A stretch of DNA of 64,000 nt from Lacticaseibacillus thailandensis DSM 22698 = JCM 13996. GTDB lineage: Bacteria; Bacillota; Bacilli; Lactobacillales; Lactobacillaceae. Location of the stretch: contig NZ_BBER01000001.1 of NCBI RefSeq assembly GCF_001312865.1, positions 372,001-436,000 on the forward strand, written 5' to 3'. Within the stretch, counting starts at the first letter, position 1, and every line of letters starts with the position of its first letter. Below are positions 30,006-40,727 of this stretch, one piece after another. A program made the position numbers and the translations under genes. Below the pieces are notes generated by a model, which was given only the letters and a program-made list of their open reading frames with translations, was not told where the DNA came from and searched no databases.

Positions 30006-31410
30006 ATGAGCGATTTAACACCAAAACAGATTGTCGCCCAGCTGGACCAGTACGTAATTGGTCAAGACGAGGCTAAGCGAGCCGTGGCCGTGGCGCTGTA
30101 CAACCGGCGGCGACGTATGCAACTGAGCCCGAAGATGCAACAAGATATTACCCCCAAGAACCTGTTAATGATCGGGCCAACCGGGGTGGGGAAAACGGAA
30201 ATTGCCCGGCGGTTAGCAAAAATCGTGGACGCACCGTTCGTTAAGGTTGAGGCCACTAAGTTTACTGAGGTCGGTTACGTCGGCCGGGACGTGGAGTCCA
30301 TGGTCCGCGACCTGGTGGATGTGGCCGTCCAGATGGAAGAGAAGGCGCAGTACGCCAAGGTCCGCACCCGCGCCGAAAAAGCCGCGAATAAACGCTTAGT
30401 CAAGCTTTTGGTGCCTGGTATCAAGAAGGAAAAGCGGCAGAATAACATGGCCGACTTGATGGCGATGTTCAACAATCTGCAAAACGGCGGGGCACCGCAG
30501 GAAGATGAAGATGAAGGCGAAGTCACGGATCAGATCCGTGACGAGCGGTTATCGGTCGCTGAGCAGCTGGATAAGGGACTACTGGAAGACCGCGAGTTGA
30601 CTGTGGCTGTAACTGATGAGAAGAAGGCCAACGGTGGTATGAACGATATGTACGGCCAGATGGGCATTGACTTGGGTCAGGCCCTGGGCAACATGTTGCC
30701 CAAACAGAAGGTTGAACGCACAATGACCGTGCGGGAAGCCCGTGAAGCCTTTATTCGGGAAGAATCCGCCAAGTTAGTTAACCACGCTGACATCTACGCC
30801 GCCGCAATTCGGCGGGCCGAAAATTCTGGAATCATCTTCATTGATGAAATTGACAAGATTGCCAAAGGAACCAAGAATGGCAGTGGCGAAGTTTCTCGTG
30901 AAGGGGTGCAGCGTGACATTCTCCCCATCGTTGAAGGGTCACAGGTCAACACCAAGTACGGTATGATCAACACCGACCACATCCTGTTTATCGGTTCTGG
31001 GGCGTTTGCGGACGCTAAACCGAGCGATTTGATCGCCGAACTGCAGGGGCGCTTCCCAATCCGGGTCGAATTGTCCGACCTGACTGAGGCTGACTTTGTC
31101 CGGATCCTGACCGAGCCGGACAACGCGCTCACCAAGCAGTACATGGCGTTGATCGGGGCCGATGGGGTCAAAATCACGTTCACCCAGGAAGCCGTGCAGG
31201 CCATTGCGCACATTGCCGCGACGGTCAACACCACCCAGGAGAACATCGGGGCTCGGCGGCTGGCCACCATCCTGGAAAAGCTACTGGAGGACATCCTGTA
31301 CGAGGGGCCTGACATGCAAATGGGTGCCATCACCATCACCGAACAGTACGTCCTGGATAAGGTCGGTAACATTGCGGCTGATGATGATATGAGCAAGTAC
31401 ATTTTTTTAA
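30006..31410 (+). CDS. hslU: ATP-dependent protease ATPase subunit HslU/ClpY (extra T at its end)
   Basis: The AAA+ unfoldase partner of HslV. Walker A GPTGVGKTE (about 58-66), the extended I-domain, Walker B IIFIDEIDK and the sensor-2 region GARRL are visible. As read the frame runs 11 codons too far, to 31442, because the T7 at 31402-31408 puts the TAA out of frame. With six T the protein ends K-Y-I-F at 467 aa, the length of ClpY, and its hydrophobic C-terminus is free to dock into HslV. TAGGAGGG precedes ATG 30006. Confidence 0.93.
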
Positions 31411-31435
31411 CGATAGTTGAGGAGGACTTTTTTTC

Positions 31436-32308
31436 ATGGTAACGATTGCAAACGAGAACTTACAGGCGGAGATCAATCTGCATGGTGCGGAGTTATCCAG
31501 CCTGCAGAGCACGGACGGTACGGAGTACATGTGGGATGCCGACCCCAAAGTGTGGGCCCGGCACGCGCCCGTATTGTTCCCCATTGTGGGGGCACTGAAG
31601 GACGACCAGTACCAGTATCAGGGCCAGACGTACCACATGACGCGTCACGGCTTTGCTCGCGACATGGACTTTGAGGTGCTGCATCAGGAAGATAACGCCG
31701 TCGACCTGGTACTGACCGATAATGATGCTTCCCGCGCAAAGTTCCCGTTTGCATTCCGGCTGGTAATCAGCTACCGGTTGACCGGTAAGAGTCTGACGGT
31801 TGGTTACAGTGTTAACAACCCGAGCGCCAGCGATGACCTGTACTTTAGTATCGGGGCACACCCGGCGTTCCACCTGCCGTTAGACGCCCAGTCCCAGTAT
31901 GAGGACTACACGCTGAGTTTCGATCCCGCCGAGCAGCGGACCCACATTCCGTTGGCTGGTAAGTACGCGGATTACGCCCAGCGCGACCAGCGCGACGTGA
32001 ACCAGTTGTCCTTGACGCACGAGTTGTTCAAAGACGACGCGTTGATCTACGAACTGAATGGCGACGAAACGACCATGACGTTGAAGTCGCAGCGTGGCGG
32101 TCACGGCGTGTCCCTGACTGTCAGCGACGCACCATACGTCGGCGTGTGGTCTGCCTACCCTGTTACCGGCAACTTCTGCTGCATCGAACCGTGGTGGGGG
32201 ATTGCCGACGCGCCGGACGCTTCCGGCGACTTGACGGAGAAGCGGGGCATTAACCGCCTCGCCCCAGGTGGTACCTTTGTTCAGGGCTACACGATCAAGA
32301 CTTTTTAG
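31436..32308 (+). CDS. Aldose 1-epimerase family protein (LacX-like)
   Basis: 290 aa. The galactose-mutarotase fold shows MTRHGFARDMDF (substrate His) and SIGAHPAF (catalytic His). The late position of a catalytic Glu is consistent with V-Q-G-Y near the end. Members interconvert anomers of hexoses or hexose phosphates. GAGGAGG at 31419-31425 serves ATG 31436. It probably follows hslU in one transcript. No sugar-utilisation genes are adjacent, so the natural substrate is unknown. Frame intact. Confidence 0.9.
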   Translation: MVTIANENLQAEINLHGAELSSLQSTDGTEYMWDADPKVWARHAPVLFPIVGALKDDQYQYQGQTYHMTRHGFARDMDFEVLHQEDNAVDLVLTDNDASRAKFPFAFRLVISYRLTGKSLTVGYSVNNPSASDDLYFSIGAHPAFHLPLDAQSQYEDYTLSFDPAEQRTHIPLAGKYADYAQRDQRDVNQLSLTHELFKDDALIYELNGDETTMTLKSQRGGHGVSLTVSDAPYVGVWSAYPVTGNFCCIEPWWGIADAPDASGDLTEKRGINRLAPGGTFVQGYTIKTF

Positions 32309-32324
32309 CTCCTTGAAGACAATC

Positions 32325-32352
32325 AAAAAGCCGCGGGCAACCGCGGTTTTTT
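32325..32352. terminator. Bidirectional terminator between galM-like gene and plsY
   Basis: CCGCGG arms (32331-32336 with 32341-32346) with loop GCAA, flanked by A5G and T6. A second near-perfect hairpin without T-run follows at 32360-32384. Confidence 0.85.
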
Positions 32353-32400
32353 GGTGTGTCCACGCAGCGCTATCGCTGTCGTGGAAAGCATGGAATTCAA

Positions 32401-33024
32401 TTAGGATTGGTGGCGTTGACGGTACCAGTAGTACAAACCGAACGGGACCAAGTTTTCCTGACCGCGCCGGATCCGGGCAAAGTTGGCGCGGTGACGGATG
32501 AAGAACACCACCGCGAGGATTCCCGCAATGGCCGTCAGCAACGGATCGTGGTAGCCAAACCAGCTAATGATCGTCACGATGGTGATGGCGCTCGTGCTGG
32601 CAATGCTAACCATGGAGGTTAGCAGGATGAACGAAACGAACAGGGCCGAGGCAATCAGGAAGAAGCCTGGGTTATATGCGAGCAGGATTCCGGCGCTAGT
32701 TGCTACCGCCTTGCCACCTTTGAAACCGATAAAGATACTGGCAGTATGACCGATCACGGCGGCGACCCCGCAGACCAACACCAGCCAGTGGTGTTGGTAG
32801 CCAAACAGTACGGGAAGACTAGCGCCAAGCGTGCCCTTGAGGATATCCATCACCAGCACGATGGTGCCGGCGACGGGGCCTAAGACCCGGTACACGTTGG
32901 TGGTCCCAATATTATGACTGCCCGCGGTGCGGACGTCCTTGTGGTATAGTGCTTGACCGACCCATACCCCGGACGGAATTGAGCCCAATAGGTATGAGAG
33001 AATAAAAGCTAGTACAAGTAGCAT
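32401..33024 (-). CDS. plsY: Glycerol-3-phosphate acyltransferase PlsY
   Basis: 207 aa, about five membrane spans. It transfers acyl from acyl-phosphate to glycerol-3-phosphate, the first step of phospholipid synthesis. The three PlsY motifs are present: LGSIPSGVW, GSHNIGTTNVYRVLG and GHTASIFIGFKGGKAVATS. A clear GAAAGGAG lies before the start on the minus strand. It is divergent from parE, as in many lactobacilli. Frame intact. Confidence 0.95.
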   Translation of the reverse strand: MLLVLAFILSYLLGSIPSGVWVGQALYHKDVRTAGSHNIGTTNVYRVLGPVAGTIVLVMDILKGTLGASLPVLFGYQHHWLVLVCGVAAVIGHTASIFIGFKGGKAVATSAGILLAYNPGFFLIASALFVSFILLTSMVSIASTSAITIVTIISWFGYHDPLLTAIAGILAVVFFIRHRANFARIRRGQENLVPFGLYYWYRQRHQS

Positions 33025-33104
33025 GCTGCCACTCCTTTCAAGCTAACATTTTAGCATGTTTGGGGTGGGTGCGCACCGCACCGGGTGTAACGGATGCGAT
33101 TATT

Positions 33105-33133
33105 TTGACAGTTACGCGGCACCCGGGTAAAAT
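33105..33133 (+). promoter_or_regulatory. Promoter of parE-parC
   Basis: TTGACA (33105-33110), a 17-bp spacer and TAAAAT (33128-33133), about 100 bp ahead of parE in the divergent gap with plsY. Confidence 0.75.
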
Positions 33134-33236
33134 TGTTAGGTCAATACGAACATACTTTCGCCACCGAAATGATTGGAGTGGGTCGTCCGAGTGGTGTAAA
33201 GTAACATTATTGTGTAAAAGGAAAGGTTGTCGATTT

Positions 33237-35256
33237 ATGGCGAAACCAGTAGATGCGTATAATGATTCGTCCATTCAGGTGCTGCAAGGCCTCGAAGCCG
33301 TACGGAAGCGGCCCGGAATGTACATCGGTTCCACCGACGCACGTGGGTTGCACCACTTGGTGTACGAAATTGTAGATAACGCGGTCGACGAAGCGTTGGC
33401 CGGTTACGGTGATGTCATCGCCGTGACGATTCATCCGGATAACAGCATCACCGTCAAGGACCATGGACGGGGAATGCCGACGGGGATGTACGCCAGTGGG
33501 CGCCCAACCATTGAGGTCATTCTGACCGTGCTGCATGCTGGGGGTAAATTCTCCCAGGATAGTTATAAAACCAGTGGTGGGCTGCACGGTGTGGGTTCAT
33601 CCGTCGTGAACGCCCTTAGTGAGTCACTGACGGTGCGCGTGGTTCGCGATAAGCACGCCTTCACGGAGACGTTCGTGAACGGCGGGCACCCGGACGGTAA
33701 CGGGCTACAAAAGTTGGGTAAGGTCAACGAACCGAACGGGACGACCATTACCTTCAAGCCAGATCCAACCATTTTTCAAACGACGACCTACAGCTTTGAT
33801 ACCCTGGCGGAACGCCTACGTGAGTCGGCGTTCCTACTGAAAGATATTAAAATCACACTGACCGATGAGCGGCCAGATGAACCCCGGGTCGAGGAGTACC
33901 ACTACCCGGAGGGGCTGAAGAGCTTTGTGGAGTACCTGAACGAAGGCAAAGACACGATGTCTCAGGTCATGCACTTTGAAGGGGAAAAGGAAGGCATCAT
34001 TGTCGACTTTGCCGGCCAGTACAATGACGGCTACTCCGAAAACATCCTATCGTTCGTCAACAACGTTCGGACGCCTGATGGGGGGACCCACGAGGCGGGG
34101 ATGCGTGCCGGCATGACGCGCGCCTTCAACGACTTTGCCCGCAAGGTGGGGCTGCTCAAGAAGCGGGACAAAAACCTGGAGGGTAGCGATGTGCGTGAAG
34201 GCTTAGCCGGCGTGCTCGCCATCCGGGTGCCAGAGGAGCTGTTGCAGTTTGAAGGCCAAACCAAGGCCAAGCTGGGTAGCCCCGAAGCGCGACCGGTCGT
34301 CGAAAGCGTTGTGACCGAGCAACTGACTTACTGGCTCATGGAGGGCGGGGATGCCGCCCAGGAGTTGGTCAAAAAGGCCATGCGGGCGCGTGAAGCGCGA
34401 AACGCCGCGCGCAAGGCTCGGGACGCCTCCCGTAATGGTCGGAAACGTAAAAAGGACCAGGGGCTATTATCTGGTAAGTTGACCCCTGCCCAAAGTAAAA
34501 ATGCGGCCAAGAACGAACTGTTCCTGGTCGAAGGTGATTCGGCCGGCGGGTCCGCCAAGCAAGGGCGTGACCGCCGTTTTCAGGCCATCCTCGTTGCGGG
34601 GAAAGGTACTGAACACGCAGAAGGCCCGGTTGGATGATATCGTCAAGAACGCTGAAATCAACACTATCATCTACACGGTTGGTGCTGGGGTCGGCAGCGA
34701 CTTTGACGTGAAGAGTTCGAACTACGATAAGATCATCATCATGACCGATGCCGATGACGACGGGGCCCACATTCAGATCTTGTTGCTGACGTTCTTCTAC
34801 CGCTACATGCGGCCACTAATTGAAGCCGGCAAGGTCTACATCGCGTTGCCGCCGTTGTACCGGTTGTCCAAAGGGGTACGGGACAAGACGCGCATCCAGT
34901 ACGCGTGGACTGATGAGGAACTTGAAACTGAAGCCAAGAAGATGGGTAAGGGCTACACCCTGACCCGGTTCAAGGGGCTGGGTGAAATGAATGCCGACCA
35001 ACTGTGGGAAACCACCATGAACCCGGAAACACGGACGTTGATTCGGGTACGGATTGATGACGCGGCGCTCGCGGAACGGCGCGTCACGACCTTAATGGGT
35101 GACCGCGTTGAGCCCCGGCGTGAATGGATCGAACACAACGTCAAGTTCACGCTGGACGATGAGGGTTCGATTCTGGAATCTGATACGGACCACGCCGACA
35201 TGCAGTTTGGTAAGCAAGCCATTACCAAGCAGTTGAATAAACGGAAAGGAAAGTAG
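33237..35256 (+). CDS. parE: DNA topoisomerase IV subunit B (one frame error)
   Basis: 673 aa after correction. ParE is the ATPase subunit that drives decatenation of daughter chromosomes. The GHKL motif with EIVDNAVDEA, the DHGRGMPTG loop and GGLHGVGSS is followed by the TOPRIM segments LVEGDSAGGSAKQG and MTDADDDGAHI. At about 34591 two bases are missing (Ile-Leu-Pro-Leu-Arg-Gly expected); a single inserted base plus a substitution is the alternative. The start is ATG 33237 after AAAGGAAAGG; the longer upstream frame covers the promoter. Essential, so an error is likely. Confidence 0.93.
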
Positions 35257-35262
35257 TGAGTT

Positions 35263-37721
35263 ATGGCCAATAACGTTCAAGAATTAACGCTTGAAGACAT
35301 TATGGGTGACCGCTTTGGCCGGTATTCCAAGTCCATCATTCAGGAACGGGCGCTCCCGGACGTACGTGACGGGTTGAAGCCCGTCCAGCGGCGTATCCTC
35401 TTTGCAATGAACAAGGATGGTAACACCTACGATCACGGTTTCCGTAAGTCGGCCAAGTCGGTGGGTAACGTCATGGGTAACTTTCACCCCCATGGTGACA
35501 GTTCCATTTATGAAGCCATGGTGCGCTTGTCCCAGGACTGGAAACTGCGGGCACCACTCGTGGAAATGCACGGTAATAACGGGTCCATGGATGGGGACCC
35601 GCCGGCTGCCATGCGTTACACCGAGGCCCGGTTGTCTAAAATTTCGGGCGAGTTGCTGAAGGATATCGATAAAGATACCGTCGACATGGTGCTCAACTTT
35701 GATGACACCGAGCAAGAGCCGACCGTGCTGCCTGCAGCATTTCCGAACCTGTTGGTTAACGGGGCGACCGGGATCTCAGCCGCTACGCCACGGAAATTCC
35801 ACCGCACAACCTGCGCGAAGTCATCGGCGCCTTGCTGATTTTAATGCACAACCCCGATGCCACGCTGGATGACCTGATGACCCAGGTCAAGGGTCCCGAC
35901 TTTCCTACGGGCGGGATCGTGCAGGGTTTGGCGGGGATTCGCCAAGCTTATGAGACTGGTCGCGGGAAGATCGTCGTGCGTTCCAAGACCCATATTGAAG
36001 AAATGCGCGGTCACCGCCAGCAGATCGTTGTGACGGAGTTACCGTACGAAGTTAATAAGGCCGAATTGGTCAAGCGTATCGACGAACTACGAATCAACAA
36101 GAAGGTCGACGGCATTGCCGAGGTGCGGGACGAAAGTGACCGCTTCGGGTTGTCCGTGGTCGTTGAGCTGAAAAAAAGACGCCAACGCGGAGGGTATTCT
36201 GACGTACCTGTTTAAGAACACTGACTTGCAGGTATCGTACAACTTCAACATGGTGGCCATTGCCCACTTACAGCCGCAGCAGTTAGGTTTGAAGGCCATG
36301 CTCACGGCGTACCTTGAACACCGGCGCGATGTGGTGGTACGACGGGCTAAGTTCGATTTGGCCAAGGCCCAGACGCGGGCGCACATCGTTGAAGGTCTTA
36401 TTAAGGCCCTGTCCATCTTGGACCAGGTGATCAAGACCATTCGCGGTAGCAAGGACAAAGCTGACGCCAAAAACAACTTGGTGCGGGAATATGACTTCAC
36501 CGTTGCGCAGGCGGAAGCCATCGTTTCCTTACAGTTGTACCGTTTGACCAACACTGACGTGACCGCGTTACAGGCGGAAGCGGCCGCGTTAGCAAAAACT
36601 ATCGCTCGGCAGCAGGACATCATCAGTAAACCTGCTGTGCGGGACAAGGTGATTACCGATGAGCTGCAAGCCATCGGTAAGACGTACGGTTCGGACCGGT
36701 TGACCGAGATTGAAGCCGAGGTGGAAAACCTCCAGGTAGATACGACGGTTTTGGTGGCCGATGAACAAGTAATGGTCCAAGTCTCCCGTGATGGGTACGT
36801 CAAGCGTAGTAGCTTGCGTAGCTATCAGGCGGTGAGTCCGGATAGTAACGGGCTCAAGGACGAGGACGCGCCGGTCTATACGGCTCAGTTGTCGACTTTG
36901 ACCCACCTGTACATTTTTACCACCAAGGGCAACATGATTTACCGGCAGGTGCACGAACTCGCTGATACTAAGTGGAAGGACTCAGGTGAACACCTCAGCC
37001 AGACCGTGGGTTTGGCGCCAGACGAACAGGTGCTGTCGGTCTTTGCCTTTGACCAACTGGATGGTGACGGTGCGTTCACCATCGGCACCAGCGACGGTTA
37101 CATCAAGCAGACGTTGCTGTCCGAATTGCAGCCGACGCGGACGTACAAGAGTAAGGCCATTGTAGCGATCAAACTCAAAGATGCTGATGCCACCGTCACT
37201 AACGTGTATTTCAACGCAGCGGGTGCGGACGCTCTGACCGTTTTTGTCGCCACGTATGGTGGTTACGGCTTAACCTTTGCGCTCGATGAAGTGCCAGTGA
37301 GCGGTGCCCGGGCGGCGGGGGTCAAGTTGATTAACCTCAAGCCGGCGGACCACGTGGCCAACTTTGCCGTGTTTACACAGCCTGACAACGCCGTGGTGGG
37401 TATTTTGACTCAGCGCGGGGCGTTTAAGCGGATGCGGGTCAGCGAGGTGCCAGTTACTAGCCGGGCCAAACGAGGCTTGCAGATTTTGCGGGAACTGAAG
37501 AAGTCACCACACCGCATTGTAGCATGATGCTGCTGAGTAGTGGCATGACGTTGGCTGTGACGACTGATCAGGGACAGCAAATTACCCTGAACCCGATGGA
37601 CCACCCGTTGAGTGACCGCTATAGTAACGGGTCGTTTGTAATCGATACGGACACGCAGGGGACGCCCGTGGCCGTAGTGCCTCAGGTGACCCCGACTACG
37701 GATGATGATAACCAGCAGTAG
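35263..37721 (+). CDS. parC: DNA topoisomerase IV subunit A (three indels)
   Basis: 819 aa after correction. ParC cuts and rejoins DNA. The winged-helix start [20 protein letters not shown]-type segment, the quinolone region with [11 protein letters not shown], and the active-site Tyr in [10 protein letters not shown] are present; the C-terminal beta-pinwheel occupies the last 320 residues. Indels: one G missing at 35782 (Ser-Ala-Gly-Tyr-Ala expected), A7 for A6 at 36171-36177 (Lys-Lys-Asp), and one base missing at about 37523, after which an acidic tail runs to 37721. It begins 6 bp after parE. Confidence 0.92.
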
Positions 37722-37769
37722 GCGGCGCGTGCCGTTAAGTAAGTAGGTTGGTACCAGAATTAAGGAACT

Positions 37770-37802
37770 GTCGTCAACGGTGAACCGTTGGCGACTTTTT
37801 TT
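37770..37802 (+). terminator. Intrinsic terminator of parE-parC
   Basis: An 11-bp stem (37770-37780 with 37785-37795, one G-U), loop TGAA and a T7 tract. Together with the LysR promoter region it makes up the 303-bp gap 37722-38024. Confidence 0.85.
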
Positions 37803-37889
37803 GTTAGCCACAGCGTGTTAGCGTTACCACCAGTGGCTAAATATAACTGCACAGTCAAAAAAAAGTTATAAGAAAATAATCGTAAGCTA

Positions 37890-37930
37890 TTGTTTTTAAA
37901 GGCCGAATAACTTATTCTAACTATTAGAAT
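37890..37930 (+). promoter_or_regulatory. Candidate LysR-gene promoter with overlapping palindrome
   Basis: TTGTTT (37890-37895), a 17-bp spacer and TATTCT (37913-37918). The perfect palindrome ATTCTAA-CTA-TTAGAAT (37914-37930) overlaps the -10 box and the start point. A dyad placed there fits autoregulation by the LysR protein encoded 95 bp downstream. Inferred. Confidence 0.45.
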
Positions 37931-38024
37931 GTAAATGGAAGGGCCGTGCCGGGATGCCCCGTGGTAGTTGTGGCGAGGTAGTCTGGAACCGGGGTGGCTA
38001 AACAAAATTAGAGGAGACTAGCTT

Positions 38025-38987
38025 ATGGCTACAAATCATGATGCCTTGTTTTCAGCTAAGACTTTGGCGTACTTCATGCAACTAGCAGAATCGATGAACT
38101 ATACGCAGGCTGCCCAGTTGCTGGGCATTACGCAGCCAGCGTTGACCCAGCAAATCAAAAAGCTGGAGCAGTCCGTTGGCGCCCCACTGTTTTTCTCTGT
38201 GGGGAAGAAGTTACACTTGTCTGATGCCGGGGCAACGATGTTGACGGCAGCTCAGGAAATTTACCAGGTCATGAACAACGCCACGGATGAAATCCAGCGG
38301 ACGACGAGTGCTAATTCCGGTGAAATTTCAATTGGTTTTCTGTCGTCCATTGAGGATGCGGTGTTTGCGGACTTCATCGCTAAATATTACGAAGAGCATC
38401 CAGATATTACCGTGACTTTCCGGATCATGACTCGACGCGAAATTTGGGAAAGCCTTGAAAACAACCGGATCGATTTGGCGGTCATGTATCTGCCTGACGA
38501 CTCCATCAAGAACTGGAAGCCGTACGAATCACGTAAGATTTTTGATGAAGAATTGTTGTACCTGCACCACGGCGCCAAGTTGGAGGGCAAGAAGCGAATC
38601 AGCTTTGAGCAAACGGCTAGCTACCCATGGGTGTCCTACCCGGATGATTACTTTCTGTCCCACTTACTGGCAGAGACGTACAAGAACCAGCTGGTGACGA
38701 TGCCGGAACCCGTGGCCCGCTTCACCACACCGTACCAGTTGGCAAAGTTCTCGAACGCGACGCGCGTCAACACCGCTTTGCCGCCCAGCTTTTACGGTGC
38801 CCACAAGGACGCCATCGACGCGGAGGCTTCCCAGTTTAAGCCGGGCATTCACTTTGAATTAAGTTACGTCTACCGGCGGGGGAAGGACCAGATTCCGCGG
38901 ATTGCGGGCTTCCTGGATGAGTTCAAAGAATATCTGGACGAGGAGGATTACTACGCTCGTATCAGTGGGACCCGTGGTAGACTATAA
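38025..38987 (+). CDS. LysR-family transcriptional regulator
   Basis: 320 aa. The N-terminal winged HTH (AKTLAYFMQLAESMNYTQAA through TQQIKKLEQSVGAPLF) is classical LysR. The remaining 220 residues form the periplasmic-binding-protein-like effector domain. GAGGAGA precedes ATG 38025. The target is unknown. It precedes ppaC in the same direction with 45 bp between, which may or may not mean co-transcription. Frame intact. Confidence 0.93.
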   Translation: MATNHDALFSAKTLAYFMQLAESMNYTQAAQLLGITQPALTQQIKKLEQSVGAPLFFSVGKKLHLSDAGATMLTAAQEIYQVMNNATDEIQRTTSANSGEISIGFLSSIEDAVFADFIAKYYEEHPDITVTFRIMTRREIWESLENNRIDLAVMYLPDDSIKNWKPYESRKIFDEELLYLHHGAKLEGKKRISFEQTASYPWVSYPDDYFLSHLLAETYKNQLVTMPEPVARFTTPYQLAKFSNATRVNTALPPSFYGAHKDAIDAEASQFKPGIHFELSYVYRRGKDQIPRIAGFLDEFKEYLDEEDYYARISGTRGRL

Positions 38988-39032
38988 AAGGTTGCATAAG
39001 CCGTTAATTAAACATAAAGGAGCAATTATTTC

Positions 39033-39961
39033 ATGACAACTTTGATTTTTGGACACCAAAGCCCTGATACTGATGCTATTACCTGTGCCATTACCTTTGC
39101 GGAATACCAGCGCCAGGCTGGTAACACCGACGTGGAGGCTGTTGCGCTAGGCGAACCTAATGCCGAGACTAAGTTCGCGCTCGACTACTTTAAGCAGTCC
39201 GTACCGCGGGTCATCAAGACTGCGGCCAACGAAACGGACAGTGTTATGCTGGTGGATCACAACGAAGCCCAGCAGTCAGTGCCGGACCGTGACCAGGTCA
39301 CGGTGCAGTACGTGGTTGACCACCACCGGGTCGCCAACTTTGAGACGGACGCGCCAGTAAACATTTGTATGGAAACTCTGGGCAGTTGCAACTCCGTAAT
39401 CTTCCACATGTACAAAGAAGCTGGCTTTAAGATCAGTCCCCAGATTGCGGGCTTGATGGCTTCTGGCTTAATTTCTGATACGTTGTTGCTGAAGAGCCCA
39501 ACGACTACGGATGAAGACCGGCGTATTTTTGCCGAGCTGCAGGAATTGGCTGGGATCGATTTGAACGAATACGGCCTGAAGATGCTCAAGGCCGGGACTA
39601 ACCTTAGCGCTCGCAGTGATCAGGATCTGATTGATGGTGACGCCAAGAGCTTCGACATGAACGGTACCAACGTGCGGATCGACCAGATCAACACCGTTGA
39701 CCTTAACGAAATCTACGACCGTCAGTCAGCTATCCAGGACGCCATGAAGGCTGAAGCAGACAAGGAAGGCTACGACCTGTTCCTCGTTATCGCCACTGAT
39801 ATCTTAAACAGCAACTCGGTCGGGTTTGTTATTGGCGACCGTAGCAAGGTTGAGGAAGCTTTGGCAAGAAGTTTGATGATCAAGACCGGATTGCGCTACC
39901 AGGTGTAGTTTCCCGGAAGAAGCAGGTTGTGCCACCATTGACGGCTGCCTACAAGGGCTAA
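39033..39961 (+). CDS. ppaC: Manganese-dependent inorganic pyrophosphatase (3' frameshift)
   Basis: A DHH-superfamily family II PPase that hydrolyses pyrophosphate made in biosynthesis. Motifs: GHQSPDTDAI (metal ligands), VDHNE and VVDHHRVANF. As read the frame stops at 39908. Adding one T at 39891-39892 restores the conserved end with S-R-K-K-Q-V-V-P-P-L and the stop TAA 39959-39961, giving exactly 309 aa, the family length. AAAGGAGC precedes ATG 39033. Confidence 0.94.
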
Positions 39962-39987
39962 TGTCCAGCGATACTTGAATTCTTATT

Positions 39988-40025
39988 GCGGTGTGTACCG
40001 AACGGGGTGCACATCGCTTTTTTTT
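39988..40025 (+). terminator. Intrinsic terminator of ppaC
   Basis: A 12-bp stem (39988-39999 with 40006-40017, two G-U) and a T8 tract. Confidence 0.88.
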
Positions 40026-40560
40026 GGTTAAATGGGTGTGGTTGTCACCTGCCCCATTAGCATTGGTATAGGGGAGTGGCACTCGCAAAATGGGAGGAAA
40101 ATAAAGGGTAACCTGGAAGAAAACATCTGATGTTACTCGTTATTTAAACGCTAAAAAGGGGAATTGATGAGCTAAACGGTTTGTGAGTCAGGGTAAATAC
40201 AAAAGCAGATTGCGAAGCAGTTGGATCTGGGAACCAAACCTTGTAGTCTGATTTTATAGGGTTTATGGAATTAATTTTGAATGTCATCAGGTTTTAAATC
40301 TAGTGAATTAATCGGTAAAAGAACGCAAATGCTACCAATAACGACAACGGCACTAAGGACAAAAGTAATGCTGAGCTGAAATCGTCGGAAGAGCTAGCGT
40401 TATTGAAAATGTGGCTTGACGGTCAATTATGTGCCAGCTATCAAGGATGAATTTCGTTGCTTAAGCGCGTATGGTATATGTGTGCACGCAACCAAAAATT
40501 GGGCCAAAATTGAAATTTTGATGTATGTACTGCTCGTTGCGGAACAACAGCCACTACGTT

Positions 40561-40585
40561 ATTTAGTAAAAAAATTTAGTAAAAA
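40561..40585. repeat. Tandem duplication, 12-13 bp
   Basis: ATTTAGTAAAAAA at 40561-40573 is followed at once by ATTTAGTAAAAA at 40574-40585. Confidence 0.8.
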
Positions 40586-40633
40586 CGTACTGCTGAGTCT
40601 GGATTGTTGTCATAAATTACATTTGTGTGCGGC

Positions 40634-40659
40634 AAAGTCACTATAAAAAGTCACTATAA
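40634..40659. repeat. Perfect 13-bp tandem duplication
   Basis: AAAGTCACTATAA at 40634-40646 and again at 40647-40659. Confidence 0.9.
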
Positions 40660-40694
40660 ACGGAGCTGCCACAGGTTCTTTGTACAGCGTAGTT

Positions 40695-40727
40695 TTAGTT
40701 AGTTATTAGTTAGTTATTAGTTAGTAG
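40695..40727. repeat. 11-bp tandem repeat, three copies
   Basis: TTAGTTAGTTA at 40695-40705 and 40706-40716, and TTAGTTAGTAG at 40717-40727. Looser TAGTTA copies continue to about 40750. Confidence 0.9.

Noticed and set aside
36171-36177. Programmed frameshifting at A7 in parC (and topA, rlmL)
   Set aside because: No stimulatory structure or conserved shift product is visible, and other indels in the same genes need a different explanation.
40190-40240. Transposase HTH remnant (Q-K-Q-I-A-K-Q-L)
   Set aside because: Only eight codons match and no inverted repeats or further transposase motifs surround them.
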